64,000 nucleotides of DNA from JBFIHF01 sp964411125 (GTDB lineage: Bacteria > Myxococcota_A > Bradymonadia > Bradymonadales > Bradymonadaceae): the NCBI GenBank assembly GCA_964411125.1, contig CAYPJU010000011.1:41273-105272 (forward strand), written 5' to 3'. Made by a program: the position numbers and the translations under genes. The notes beneath the pieces were generated by a model. It made no database searches. It was not told the origin of the DNA and saw only the letters and a list, made by a program, of their open reading frames with translations. This document shows, one piece after another, positions 50,298 through 59,576 of this stretch. Position 1 is the first letter of the stretch; each line of letters opens with the position of its first letter.

Positions 50298-53200
50298 TTA
50301 TCTGGAGGACCTCAGAGGGGGGGGCGAACGGGTCGCGACCGGGAGGTTGACGCTCGACGCGTCGAAAGCGCGGCAGAAAATGCAGGAGTTCACGCTTTCG
50401 AACCCCCACCGCTACGTGCTGCAGATCGTACGGTGCGCTTCGATCGCGGGGGCGGATGCGGTCGAGTTCGAGATCGACTCCGACGAGATGTCCGCGACCT
50501 TCGACCGGCGGCTCGACTTCGAGCGTCTCGCGGACCTCTGGAGGATGGGTCTCGAGCACCCCGACACCGCCGAAGGGGTCCTGGCGATCGGGCTAGGGAG
50601 CGCGAACGCGCTCCAGCCGGCAAAGATCCTCGTGGAATCTTCCGGTCGTGGACGCGCCGCCCGCCTGACGATCGAGGGGGGCGTGGACGACTTCGTCCGA
50701 GGAAGATCTGCGACAGACACCGTCCGGACTCGGATCTACGTCCGCGAGAAGTTTCGCCTGGGGCATCTGGCGGAGTGGTTCGTCACCACCGACGGTATGT
50801 TCGACGAGGTGAGAGCGCTGGAAGAGGGGTGTGCGTGGTCACCACTGAAGGTCGTCGTGAACGGCTTCGAGGTCGCCTGCCCGCGAGATCCGCACGAGGA
50901 GCCGGGACCTGTCGTCGAGTTCGGCGGCGGACGCGGTTCGGTCACGGTGACGTGGTCGACCGACCTGGTCGTTCATTGCCTCAAGCAGGGCGTCGAGATC
51001 GGCACCTACCGTCAGCCGATGACGACCTACGGCGGGGAGGGCTGGGTGGAGAGCGACGACTTCCCCACCGACCTCACGTTCCTCAACGCGGTGCAGGACG
51101 CGGAGTTTCGTGGCCTGGCGCGGACGATCGGAATGGAGGCCTATTTCGCGTCACTCGCTCGCTCGCTCGCCGACCGGCCGACATCGCGCAAGCGTGGCAT
51201 CCTGCGCGACGTTGCGACGGCGAGCGCGCCATCGGCGAAGAAGATCCTCGCCGCGCTCCTCCAGGATCGCATCTGGCCGCGCGGCTGCGCGGGTGAGCCG
51301 CGCCTCGTGTCGATCGACGACGTCACCGCGAACGGGGAGATTCGCTGGGTCGCGAAGGAGTTCGATTTCGAGTCGGACGAGCTGTCGCCCGTGATGTGCC
51401 TCCCGACCGTGTCCGACTTCGGCGAAAGTCGCAACGAGTTGCTCGGCGTGTTGCGATCGGCCGTCGTGGCGAAACCTCGCGACTGCACCGCCGCCTTCGA
51501 GAACGAAGTGGTCCGCAGGGCGAACGTGTCCCGCTGGAAGGCAGAGCCCGTCGACCATGGTCCGCGGGGCCCTTCCACGGCCGAGATCGTCCGGGACGGT
51601 CGGACGATCAGCGCGTCGGTGACCGCATTGCTCGAGTCGGGTGGGCCCGCTCGCACGATGCGTCGAATCGAGGGGCGCACCCTCTACAGCGTCGACCAGA
51701 AGCGCGGCCTGGTAAGCGTCGATCTCGACGGATCGTTCCGAGCCGACGCGCGGTTCGAGGACTACCACCCCGAGGAGCGGCCGATACTCGAGGAGCTCGT
51801 CCTCGCGCTGGTGGACGCACTTCCGACGTTCGTCGAGGAGCTCGCCGCGAGCTGGGTCGACGAGCCCGGGGTCCGACCTCTGGCGCTTCGCTGGCTTCGC
51901 GCCTCGGCCGACGGAATGTTTCACATTCGGACGGTCCTGGGGGTGTTCGAGAAGTTTCCGGAATCCCGCGATTTCGCTTCTTCGCTCAACGAAGTCGTCT
52001 CGAGACACGGTCTCTACCGGGTCTTCGGGCCGGTCTTCGCCGATGGGCCGAACGAGGAGGCGTTCGATCGGCTGGGTTCGCTCGCGGAGGTTCGAACGTT
52101 CGAGACCACGCGAGGGTTTCGAAGCGTCCGTGAGTTGGCGGCCTTGGACCACGTCGACTGGATCTCCCGAGCGGCATACGACCGTGGGAGGGCGGCCGAG
52201 TCCGCCGCGACGATGGTCTTCGTCGACGACGAGGCGTTGCTGACTCTGCAGAGCCTCTTCGGGGAACGCTGCCGGGACGGGCAGGAGGTGCTTCGCCGGG
52301 AGGAAGGCCGACGGCGCTTTCTGGCGAAGCCGCAGTGGTCGGCGCCCGAAGGCGAGCCGCTCGCGTCCCACGAGTTCGTCTCGGAGTCGACGGACGCGCA
52401 CGTCCTGGCGAGGCTGACGAAGGGGCAGGGAGGGACCGTCGTCGAGTTCGTGCGCGAGGGCCGCGTGCTCGGTACGACCGAGTCGGCCCACGTCCTGCCG
52501 GGCAGCGTGACGATCACGATCTTCGACGACGAGGTGCAGCCCGACGTCGACTGGAGCGACGTCGCGGACGACGACCGGTTCTACGACCTGCTCGCCGATG
52601 CGGAGAAGGCGCACATCGAGGCGCTCGCGAGCTTCGTCCTGGAAGCGGGCCAGGTGGCGAATCTCGATGATCCGACCCACTCGAAGCTCTACTTCGACGC
52701 CCTCCTCGCCCTCGTGGAGTCCGATCGGGACTGGTCGCGAAGGGGACTTCTCACGCGGGCATCCCGGGAAGACGAGGGGTTCGTCCCGCGCCCAGTGTCG
52801 CTGGAGGAGGTTCGAGAGGCCGTCCGGGGCGACGCGGAGGTCCGTCTCTGCTGGGGTGGAATGCCCACCCACGAAGAGCCGGGCGCGCTGACGGTGTACG
52901 TGGGTGACCGACCGCTCCCCGAGAGAACGATCGGCGCGATCTTCGGCGACTCGTCGATCCTCGACGTTTCGCCCGTCGCCTGGGACGATGCCACTGCGTT
53001 CCGCGAGTTCCGAGCGCTGCCCACTACCGCTTTCGAGCTGAAGGACGTCGTCGCCTCCGTAGCAGTCGAGGCGGGCGACCTGGAGGTGCTCCTCGGGGTC
53101 ACGTACTCCTCGTTCTCCACGCACCACCGCGCGTCCACCCGCACCCGGATCCTGTTCGACGACCGTGTCCTCACGGTCGTCGAGGCGCCCACCCCGCTGG

Positions 53201-54099
53201 GTGATTTCACCGCGATCGCGCGAGGCCGTGGGATTCATCCGGACAGGACGATGAGCCACGTCGCGACAGGGGCCGCGGGGATCGGTGAGCTGGTGCTGCG
53301 GGCATCCGAAGAGGTGGTCAGTCGCACCCTCGACGAGTTCTCTCGCGCTCCTCAGCGGGGCCTCGTGCGCGACACGCTCCTGAAGTGCTTCGTCCGCGTC
53401 AGAAGCCAGCCCTTGGAAATCCCGCCGCGGCTCCTGCGGCGGATGGAAGAAGCGCCACTCTTCCTGACGGGCGACGACACCTGGCTGTCGCTCGTCGACC
53501 TGCGCGGTCGATCGGTCGACGGGATCGTCCACTACACATTCGAGCCGGGTGACCCGGACGCTCTCTTCGTGATCGGCATCGAAGAACAGACCCTTCGCCG
53601 GCTGCTCGGAGAAGAGTTCTTCCTCGTCGACACCCGCGACGCCGCCGCGGAGGAGGTCCCTCTGTTCGCCGCCGCCGTCGACGGGGAGCCGGCGCTCAAA
53701 GAGACACTGGTGCCCGACGAGGAGATCGAGCTCCCCTCCGTCGAGGAAGTGCTCGGATCTCGAGCGCGGCCGGTCCGCACGAGCTCGTTTTCGACGGGCT
53801 TCGCTCCCCGCCAGGTGTCGTTCGTCCAGCGGGTGCGAGAGCTGGTACAGCACGCTTCACCGACCGCGGTCATCGAACCTGCGACCCTGGGGACGAAGGC
53901 GCCCATCTGCCGGGTGATCACCGATCAGGTAGAGTTGAACCTCGAACATCCGGTGTGTCGTCGGATCGTCGAAGACCCTTCCGACGTCGCCGTCGCGTTC
54001 GTTGCGTCGATGGTGGTGACCGCGGTCAATGCGCAACTGCGTGAGGTCCTCGACGTCGACGAAGCGAAGTCCCAACGACGCCTCTTGGAGCGCATTTGA
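50287..54099 (+). CDS. Giant degenerate GHKL (sacsin-like) protein, paralogue 2
   Basis: 1270 residues from the ATG at 50287, six bases after GGAG, overlapping paralogue 1 by 11 bases. The same modules occur in the same order: RLTLDASKARQKMQEF, the N-box relic YVLQIVRCASIAGA (catalytic Glu to Gln, Asn to Cys), the G2 relic AIGLGSAN, TRIYVREKFRLGHL, YGGEGWVESDDFPTDLT, IWPRGC, RPLALRWLRA, APLFLTGDDTWLS. The C-terminal VELNLEHPVCRRI is followed by TAVNAQLREVLDVDEAKSQR. Predicted soluble and ATPase-dead. The overlap implies coupled synthesis with both neighbours, as expected for subunits of one complex. Confidence 0.75.
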   Translation: MSTDYLEDLRGGGERVATGRLTLDASKARQKMQEFTLSNPHRYVLQIVRCASIAGADAVEFEIDSDEMSATFDRRLDFERLADLWRMGLEHPDTAEGVLAIGLGSANALQPAKILVESSGRGRAARLTIEGGVDDFVRGRSATDTVRTRIYVREKFRLGHLAEWFVTTDGMFDEVRALEEGCAWSPLKVVVNGFEVACPRDPHEEPGPVVEFGGGRGSVTVTWSTDLVVHCLKQGVEIGTYRQPMTTYGGEGWVESDDFPTDLTFLNAVQDAEFRGLARTIGMEAYFASLARSLADRPTSRKRGILRDVATASAPSAKKILAALLQDRIWPRGCAGEPRLVSIDDVTANGEIRWVAKEFDFESDELSPVMCLPTVSDFGESRNELLGVLRSAVVAKPRDCTAAFENEVVRRANVSRWKAEPVDHGPRGPSTAEIVRDGRTISASVTALLESGGPARTMRRIEGRTLYSVDQKRGLVSVDLDGSFRADARFEDYHPEERPILEELVLALVDALPTFVEELAASWVDEPGVRPLALRWLRASADGMFHIRTVLGVFEKFPESRDFASSLNEVVSRHGLYRVFGPVFADGPNEEAFDRLGSLAEVRTFETTRGFRSVRELAALDHVDWISRAAYDRGRAAESAATMVFVDDEALLTLQSLFGERCRDGQEVLRREEGRRRFLAKPQWSAPEGEPLASHEFVSESTDAHVLARLTKGQGGTVVEFVREGRVLGTTESAHVLPGSVTITIFDDEVQPDVDWSDVADDDRFYDLLADAEKAHIEALASFVLEAGQVANLDDPTHSKLYFDALLALVESDRDWSRRGLLTRASREDEGFVPRPVSLEEVREAVRGDAEVRLCWGGMPTHEEPGALTVYVGDRPLPERTIGAIFGDSSILDVSPVAWDDATAFREFRALPTTAFELKDVVASVAVEAGDLEVLLGVTYSSFSTHHRASTRTRILFDDRVLTVVEAPTPLGDFTAIARGRGIHPDRTMSHVATGAAGIGELVLRASEEVVSRTLDEFSRAPQRGLVRDTLLKCFVRVRSQPLEIPPRLLRRMEEAPLFLTGDDTWLSLVDLRGRSVDGIVHYTFEPGDPDALFVIGIEEQTLRRLLGEEFFLVDTRDAAAEEVPLFAAAVDGEPALKETLVPDEEIELPSVEEVLGSRARPVRTSSFSTGFAPRQVSFVQRVRELVQHASPTAVIEPATLGTKAPICRVITDQVELNLEHPVCRRIVEDPSDVAVAFVASMVVTAVNAQLREVLDVDEAKSQRRLLERI

Positions 54100-57000
54100 G
54101 CGACGAGCTTCGACGATTGCGCGCGGGCGGATCGGCACTCGCGAAGGGCCGCCTCAGCCTGGATGCCGAGCACGCCCGCGAGAAGATGCGGCAGTTCCAG
54201 TTGTCGGACCCGTTTCAGTACGTGTTGCATCTCGTGCGTTGTGCTTCGATCGCCGGCGCGACGCGGATCGACTTTCAGATCGACGCCGACGAGGTCGAGC
54301 TGCGGTTCGACGCCGGGCTCGAACCCGATCGACTCGTCGACCTCTGGAACGTCGGCCTCGCCGAGCCCCAGAGTGCCGTCGGGGCGCTCGCTGCCGCGCT
54401 CGGCACGGCGATGGGGCTCGGGATGGCGGAGATCCGGGTCGCCAGTTGGACCAGCGGGCGCCTCGTCCGCCTCGAGATTCGCGACGGAGACGAGGTTTCG
54501 GACATTGCCGAGGGCGACCCCCCCGCGGGGGTCGAGACGACGGTCTACCTTCGAGAGCGGTTCCGCCTGGGTCATTTGCGAGACTTCTTCCGGAAGTTCG
54601 ACGGTGACCTCGCCGAGGTCCACCACATCCGTGAGAAGTGTGCTTGGACCTCGATCCCGATCCGAATCAATGGCGATCTGGCGAACCGTAGAGCCCTGAT
54701 GCTGCGAGCCGATGCCGGCTCGCGCCCGGGCGCCGGTGTCGTCCTGTCGGAGGAGCGGTGGCTGCGGATCCACCTCGTCCGCGACGGCGTCGAGATAGGC
54801 GAGTGGCACACCGACGAGTTCGGCGGCGGCGAGGGATGGGTGGAGTCGACCGCCCTTCAGACGGACCTCACCGGCCTCGCCGCGGTGCGCGATCCGCGTT
54901 TCGAGACGATCGCCCGCAGTAAAAGCCTGGACGCGTATTTTCGGGCGGTTCGCCTCGAGGCGGCCAGCCTCCCACGGGAGCGGCTGGCGAAGGACTTCGT
55001 GTGGGCGGTGGAGCAGAGCCACGCTGCCGAGGCGAGAGCGCTCGCGAAGGCGCTGGAGAGCGAGCCGCTGTGGCCGAGGGGGTGCGGCGCCGGAGGGCTC
55101 CTGAGCGTGAAACAGGTCGCCGCCGGTGCGCGGCAGCTACCGTACGTCACTCGGCGCTTTCCTTTCGAGACAGACGTCTCCCCGGTGCTGCTCGCGAAGT
55201 TCACCAGGGAAGAGTGGCGACGAATGCTCGGTGCCCTTCAGCGTCACACGGGGCGATTCCAGACGGACGTGACCGAAGGCTTTCGGGCCGAGGAGGAGGC
55301 TCGAGCGGCGAGGGAGCGGTGGCTTGCACGGCCGGTGCTCGGCGCGCCCGATGCGCCGCACCGGGTTCGCCTCGAAGGTGCCCCCGAGGTCTGGCTCACC
55401 GTGTCGTCCATCCTCGATGCCGGAGGCAATGCGTTCGTGAGGCGACGGAGCGCGGGGCGGGCTCTTCGGATGAAGACCGTGCGCGAAGGGTTGATCTGCA
55501 TCGATGTCGACGGTGAGGTCGAGCCGAACGCGAGCTGCACGGACTACTCGGATCCGATGGTTCTGGCGGAGCCGATGGTGAGGATTCTGGACGTCCTCCC
55601 GGCGTTCGTCGCCGAGGTGGCGACCGGGTGGCACGCCGAGCCTCCCTCGCGGCGACCGTTGGCGGTTCGCTGGCTCGCGGCCCTGGCGCAGGGAGAATTT
55701 CACCGTGCGGTCGCGGCTTCCCTGTTCGAGGGGAGCGTGCCCGCCGCCGCAGAAAGGCGCCTGCGCAGCGTCGCTGCCCGCCATGCTTTCTACGGGGTCG
55801 GTCGGCCGAGGATCGAGACGTCGCCCCGGGGGGAGGTGGAGGAACGTCTCGGCCCGCTCGCGACGCTGCCGATGTTCGCCACGCTCGCCGGCTGGGCCTC
55901 GTTCGTCGACCTGGTGTCCGAGCCCTCGCTGCTGTGGCTCGATTCTGCCGACGATCATTCCGACCTCATCGAGGGAAGTCAGTCCCTGGATACCTTCGTG
56001 CCGGCGCGCTTCGTGCTGTGCGATGCCGCCGAGCTGCGCGCGCTGAACGGGATCTTCGGGTACGGCATCCGTTCCGGTCGGTCGTGGCTCGTCGGAGAGC
56101 TGGGACGCCGGCGCTTCTTGCGTCGACCGACGCGCCCGGAGAGCGACGAACGAGGGCTCGCCAGACTACCGCGCCGTCAGGAAGCCGGGGGAGCACTGAT
56201 GGACGTGGTGCTCCGGGGGACACTCCCGCGTTTCGTCGTGGAGTGGGTTCGAGAAGGCCGCGTTCTGGGAAGGTCGACCTTGCCTCCCCTTCGAGGCGGC
56301 GACGTGTTGGTGACGTTCTGGGACGACGAACTCCCCCCGAACAGCGACTGGAGCGACGTCTCGAAGGCGATGCGGGTCGAAGCGCTCGAGGGAGTCGCGC
56401 GGCAGCTTCACGACGAGGTCCATGCGAAATTCCTCCACGAGGTCGCGCGCCGGGGCCGTTTCGCCGACGCCGACGAGGCGCGCGTCTTCTATCGCTGGCT
56501 CGCGCAGTTCGCGGACGACGGCGCCGACATGATCGACGAGCCGCTCCTCACCCTCGTCGACGTCGGAGCGGAGCAGCCGCGACGGCAGGTGTCCCTGCGC
56601 GAAGTGCGGGAGGCGATCGGGAGGGGGCACCCGATCGTCGTCTGCGCAGGCGACGCTCCGACGCGGCTCGACGACTGGGTCTGGTGCATCGATCTGAAAG
56701 AGGAGGTGCCCGACGCGGTGGTGAGCGATCTCCTCGGAACTTCCGAATGGCTGCATGCAGGCCCGATCAGCCGCCCCCCCTCCGAGACCGACGACGCCGA
56801 GTTCGTGAGTCCCGTCCCCGAAGCGCAGACGATCCGCGTCGTCGGAGAACGCGTCGAGCTGCTGATGTGGGAGCCCGAGCGTCCCTCAGGCAAGGACGGA
56901 GTCGTCGCGATCGACGTGCTCTTCGGGGGGAGAAAGGTCGAGACGCTCTACTTTCCCGTCATCTTCGGCCGATCGAGGGGGCTCGCGCGGGGAGATGCGA

Positions 57001-57845
57001 TCGCGGTCGATCGATCGATGGAGAGGGTCGTGGCGGGCTATCGGTCGATCGCGGTCGCGGTGCGAGAGGCTGACGAGAAGGCACTCTCCGCAGCTCTCGA
57101 CCGACACGAGCGGCGGCCCGCCCCCGACCCGCAGCGCCTCGATCTCCTCGCCGCGCTCGGCAGGGCTCGAGAACGGGGCGACGCGTTCGTGGCCGCGAGT
57201 TTGCGGCGTCGGCTCGAGCTCGCGCCGCTCTTTCGGACCGGCGGCGGCTGGGTCTCCTACCGGGAGGTTCGCGCGCTCGCCGCGAGCGGCGTCATCGGCT
57301 ACTCGCCCTGGAGCACGGAGCCGGACACGCTGCTGATGGCCAGCCACGAGCGCTCGGCGCACGAGTCCGCGCTGGACGACGTGGTGCTGGTCCGCCGGGC
57401 GGCTCGCAAGGTCTCCGCCCCGATCGTAGGGGAGTCGAAGACGGTCGAGGCGGAGGCGCCCGACGAGGTGGGAACCAAGCGGCCGCCCCCCGATGCGTTC
57501 GCTCCGCCGCTCCGAATCCACGACCCTCGTCTCGGCTTCGCCCAGGAGGTGGGAACTGTGGTGCAGGAGATCCTCCCCCAGACGTCGTTCCGCGTGGTGA
57601 CCGCCGGCCCCGAGGATGTGCTGGTGAGGAGCGCGTTGGACCACACCTCCGTCAACGTCGAGGCGCCGATCTTCTCACGGTTGATGGAGGAGGAAGAAGT
57701 GGGAGCGCTGCTGCTCGCGTCGCTCGTCTCCACGTCGCTCAATGCGAAGCTCGGGAGGTTCACGGACCAGGAAGAGTCCGCCGCTCAGCGTTCGCTTCTG
57801 AAGCGCTTGCTTCGAGCCGCAGACGCACCCGGCAGCGGAAGGTGA
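54096..57845 (+). CDS. Giant degenerate GHKL (sacsin-like) protein, paralogue 3
   Basis: 1249 residues from a TTG at 54096, five bases after GGAG and overlapping the previous stop (TTGA). It has the same architecture: RLSLDAEHAREKMRQF, the N-box relic YVLHLVRCASIAGA (catalytic Glu to His, Asn to Cys), TTVYLRERFRLGHL, FGGGEGWVESTALQTDLT, LWPRGC, RPLAVRWLAA, LPMFATLAGWASF, APLFRTGGGWVSY. It closes with LVRSALDHTSVNVEAPIFSR. It ends one base before a convergent gene. It is the most Arg-rich of the three. Function unknown. Confidence 0.75.
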   Translation: MSDELRRLRAGGSALAKGRLSLDAEHAREKMRQFQLSDPFQYVLHLVRCASIAGATRIDFQIDADEVELRFDAGLEPDRLVDLWNVGLAEPQSAVGALAAALGTAMGLGMAEIRVASWTSGRLVRLEIRDGDEVSDIAEGDPPAGVETTVYLRERFRLGHLRDFFRKFDGDLAEVHHIREKCAWTSIPIRINGDLANRRALMLRADAGSRPGAGVVLSEERWLRIHLVRDGVEIGEWHTDEFGGGEGWVESTALQTDLTGLAAVRDPRFETIARSKSLDAYFRAVRLEAASLPRERLAKDFVWAVEQSHAAEARALAKALESEPLWPRGCGAGGLLSVKQVAAGARQLPYVTRRFPFETDVSPVLLAKFTREEWRRMLGALQRHTGRFQTDVTEGFRAEEEARAARERWLARPVLGAPDAPHRVRLEGAPEVWLTVSSILDAGGNAFVRRRSAGRALRMKTVREGLICIDVDGEVEPNASCTDYSDPMVLAEPMVRILDVLPAFVAEVATGWHAEPPSRRPLAVRWLAALAQGEFHRAVAASLFEGSVPAAAERRLRSVAARHAFYGVGRPRIETSPRGEVEERLGPLATLPMFATLAGWASFVDLVSEPSLLWLDSADDHSDLIEGSQSLDTFVPARFVLCDAAELRALNGIFGYGIRSGRSWLVGELGRRRFLRRPTRPESDERGLARLPRRQEAGGALMDVVLRGTLPRFVVEWVREGRVLGRSTLPPLRGGDVLVTFWDDELPPNSDWSDVSKAMRVEALEGVARQLHDEVHAKFLHEVARRGRFADADEARVFYRWLAQFADDGADMIDEPLLTLVDVGAEQPRRQVSLREVREAIGRGHPIVVCAGDAPTRLDDWVWCIDLKEEVPDAVVSDLLGTSEWLHAGPISRPPSETDDAEFVSPVPEAQTIRVVGERVELLMWEPERPSGKDGVVAIDVLFGGRKVETLYFPVIFGRSRGLARGDAIAVDRSMERVVAGYRSIAVAVREADEKALSAALDRHERRPAPDPQRLDLLAALGRARERGDAFVAASLRRRLELAPLFRTGGGWVSYREVRALAASGVIGYSPWSTEPDTLLMASHERSAHESALDDVVLVRRAARKVSAPIVGESKTVEAEAPDEVGTKRPPPDAFAPPLRIHDPRLGFAQEVGTVVQEILPQTSFRVVTAGPEDVLVRSALDHTSVNVEAPIFSRLMEEEEVGALLLASLVSTSLNAKLGRFTDQEESAAQRSLLKRLLRAADAPGSGR

Positions 57846-57846
57846 T

Positions 57847-58440
57847 TCAGTCCTCTCGGACCAGGGTGAAGAAAGCGCCCGATTTATATTTTCCGCGAAT
57901 GTAGGCGCGCCCGATCGTCACGTGGTCCGAGATCGTTCGCAGGCGATCGACCATGCCGTGGTAGGCGAAGAAGCCGACGCCGCGCCAGTTCGGACCGATC
58001 TCGGGCCACTGCGGTGGGACCCGCTCGGGATAGCGGGTGTAGTCGATCACCACCTCGTCGTTGTCGTCGTCTTCGTAGGCGACGTAGAAGCCGGGGGATG
58101 CGGCCCAGCGGTACCAGTTCTCGTTGTACCCCCACAGGACGTCGTCTCGATCTTCGGGGCGTACGAAGCGCTTTTGGAAGTGGTCGATTCCGGGCGCCAG
58201 CGTGTTCTTCCCCCAGTGGTGGACCGGCTCCATCGGGGCGACGGAGGGGGGGACCAACTGTTCCAGGGTGACGACGCGACCCTGCGCCTGTTCGTAGATG
58301 CGTTGCTGCGTCTTTCCCCACCACTTGCGCGTCGCCTCGACGCGTTCGGGGTGGGACGCCTTCTCCAACGCTTCTTCCAGCGCATCGAAGTCGATGCGGT
58401 CCTGCTCTGCGATGCGGGTGATTTCGTCGACGAGATTCAT
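57847..58440 (-). CDS. Unknown protein, third gene of a minus-strand trio
   Basis: 197 residues, no family recognised. Trp/Tyr-rich core (VLWGYNENWYRWAASPGFYV, YPERVPPQWPEIGPNWRGVG) suggests a compact beta domain; the N-terminal 60 residues are helical (EALEKASHPERVEATRKWWG). No signal peptide or membrane helix. It lies 34 bases downstream of an 89-residue gene and converges on the third giant gene with only one base between stops. Confidence 0.65.
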   Translation of the reverse strand: MNLVDEITRIAEQDRIDFDALEEALEKASHPERVEATRKWWGKTQQRIYEQAQGRVVTLEQLVPPSVAPMEPVHHWGKNTLAPGIDHFQKRFVRPEDRDDVLWGYNENWYRWAASPGFYVAYEDDDNDEVVIDYTRYPERVPPQWPEIGPNWRGVGFFAYHGMVDRLRTISDHVTIGRAYIRGKYKSGAFFTLVRED

Positions 58441-58474
58441 TCATTCACTCCAATTACGACCGATCGGTCAGAAG

Positions 58475-58744
58475 CTAGCGAACCGCTTCCCACCTTGCAA
58501 CGAGCGCGTCGACGATTCGAGGCTCGACGTCTTCGTCGTCGCGGGCGGCGGCGAGGAGGTCCTCGAGGTAGAGAGGGTCGGCGAGGCGTTGCGCGAGGGA
58601 GCGGTCGGGAAAAGCGTTGTCTTTGGGGTAGCCGGCGGTCGCTTCGAGTCGTTCGCGATCGACGAGATCGCAAAGAGTGACCACGGTCATCGAGTCGTCT
58701 TCTTCGAGCCCGAGCGCAGCCTGCACCGCTTCGAGCGCGTTCAC
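58475..58744 (-). CDS. Small unknown protein, second gene of the trio
   Basis: 89 residues, overlapping the stop of the upstream gene by four bases (ATGA). Acidic and helical (NALEAVQAALGLEEDDSMTV, LYLEDLLAAARDDEDVEPRI). No family recognised. Tight coupling suggests a partner of the 217-residue protein. Confidence 0.6.
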   Translation of the reverse strand: MNALEAVQAALGLEEDDSMTVVTLCDLVDRERLEATAGYPKDNAFPDRSLAQRLADPLYLEDLLAAARDDEDVEPRIVDALVARWEAVR

Positions 58745-59394
58745 TCTTCGACGAGGCGGACCAGGCCGTAGTTGGAGTGGAGAATGTCGCGACGGTGCGC
58801 TTCGATCGTCTCGCGGCGTCCCTCGGGAGGCATCGCCGAAAGTCGCGGTCCGAGCTTCGACTCGATCTCGGAGTCGATCCGCTCGCGGTCGGCGGTCTGC
58901 AGCGCGCGATACGCCTGGTCTGCGAGGCGGTCTTCGAAGGTGTATGCGAGCGCCGTGTCATCGGCGCCCTCGGCGAGCGCGTCGTTCATCTCGGGGAAGA
59001 GGCTCTCGTAGACGGTCCCGAATTCGGGACGCGAAGGCGACTTGCGGGCGCGCGCGAGCTTCTGCAGCAGCATTGACTCGGTGACGCGATCTGTTGCGAC
59101 CCGGGGGGACGGCGGCCGCCGGGAGACGACGTGAGCCGCCGTCGGACCGAGCTTTTCGAGCCGCTCCTGGACGAACTTTCGGCATGCATGCAGGTCGCGC
59201 GGGATGTCGCGCAACGATTCCAACGCGTCGTCGATCCCCTGGCAGACGATCGCCGCCGAAGCACCCGAGCGAAACCAACCCAGCATGAGTTCCATGTCAC
59301 GGCTCGACATCACCAGACCGCGTCCGGTGCGCTCCAGGAAATAATCCCGTACCGAGTCGAAGTATGCGTGACTACCGTGGAAGGTGGAGCTCAT
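58741..59394 (-). CDS. Unknown protein, first gene of the trio
   Basis: 217 residues from the ATG at 59394. No family recognised. N-terminal motif HAYFDSVRDYFLERTGRGLV resembles bacterial bipartite helix motifs that lead DNA-associated proteins, then RDMELMLGWFRSGASAAIVC and QGIDDALESL. The C-terminal half is helical and charged. Its promoter region is divergent from the SUKH gene at 59577. The phrase ELMLGWFRSGASAAIVCQGI recalls a winged-helix-like start, but this is weak. Confidence 0.6.
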   Translation of the reverse strand: MSSTFHGSHAYFDSVRDYFLERTGRGLVMSSRDMELMLGWFRSGASAAIVCQGIDDALESLRDIPRDLHACRKFVQERLEKLGPTAAHVVSRRPPSPRVATDRVTESMLLQKLARARKSPSRPEFGTVYESLFPEMNDALAEGADDTALAYTFEDRLADQAYRALQTADRERIDSEIESKLGPRLSAMPPEGRRETIEAHRRDILHSNYGLVRLVEE

Positions 59395-59576
59395 CCGTAA
59401 GACCGCCGTTCGTTCCTGAACACCCTGATTGAAGAAGCGAGTATGCCAAACGAAACCCGATTTGGACAGCGATCCCGGGCAACGATTTCCGCCGGCTGCG
59501 ACCTTCGGGGACCTTTCCCGTTGCAAAAGCATTTCGTTGTTGCAGAATACCCGCTCCCCAAGCGGCTGGAAGCGAA

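Noticed and set aside
44779..57845. Calling the GHKL island an anti-phage defence system
   Set aside because: No nuclease, toxin, integrase or other defence genes are adjacent, and the base composition matches the neighbourhood. Defence is possible but unsupported.
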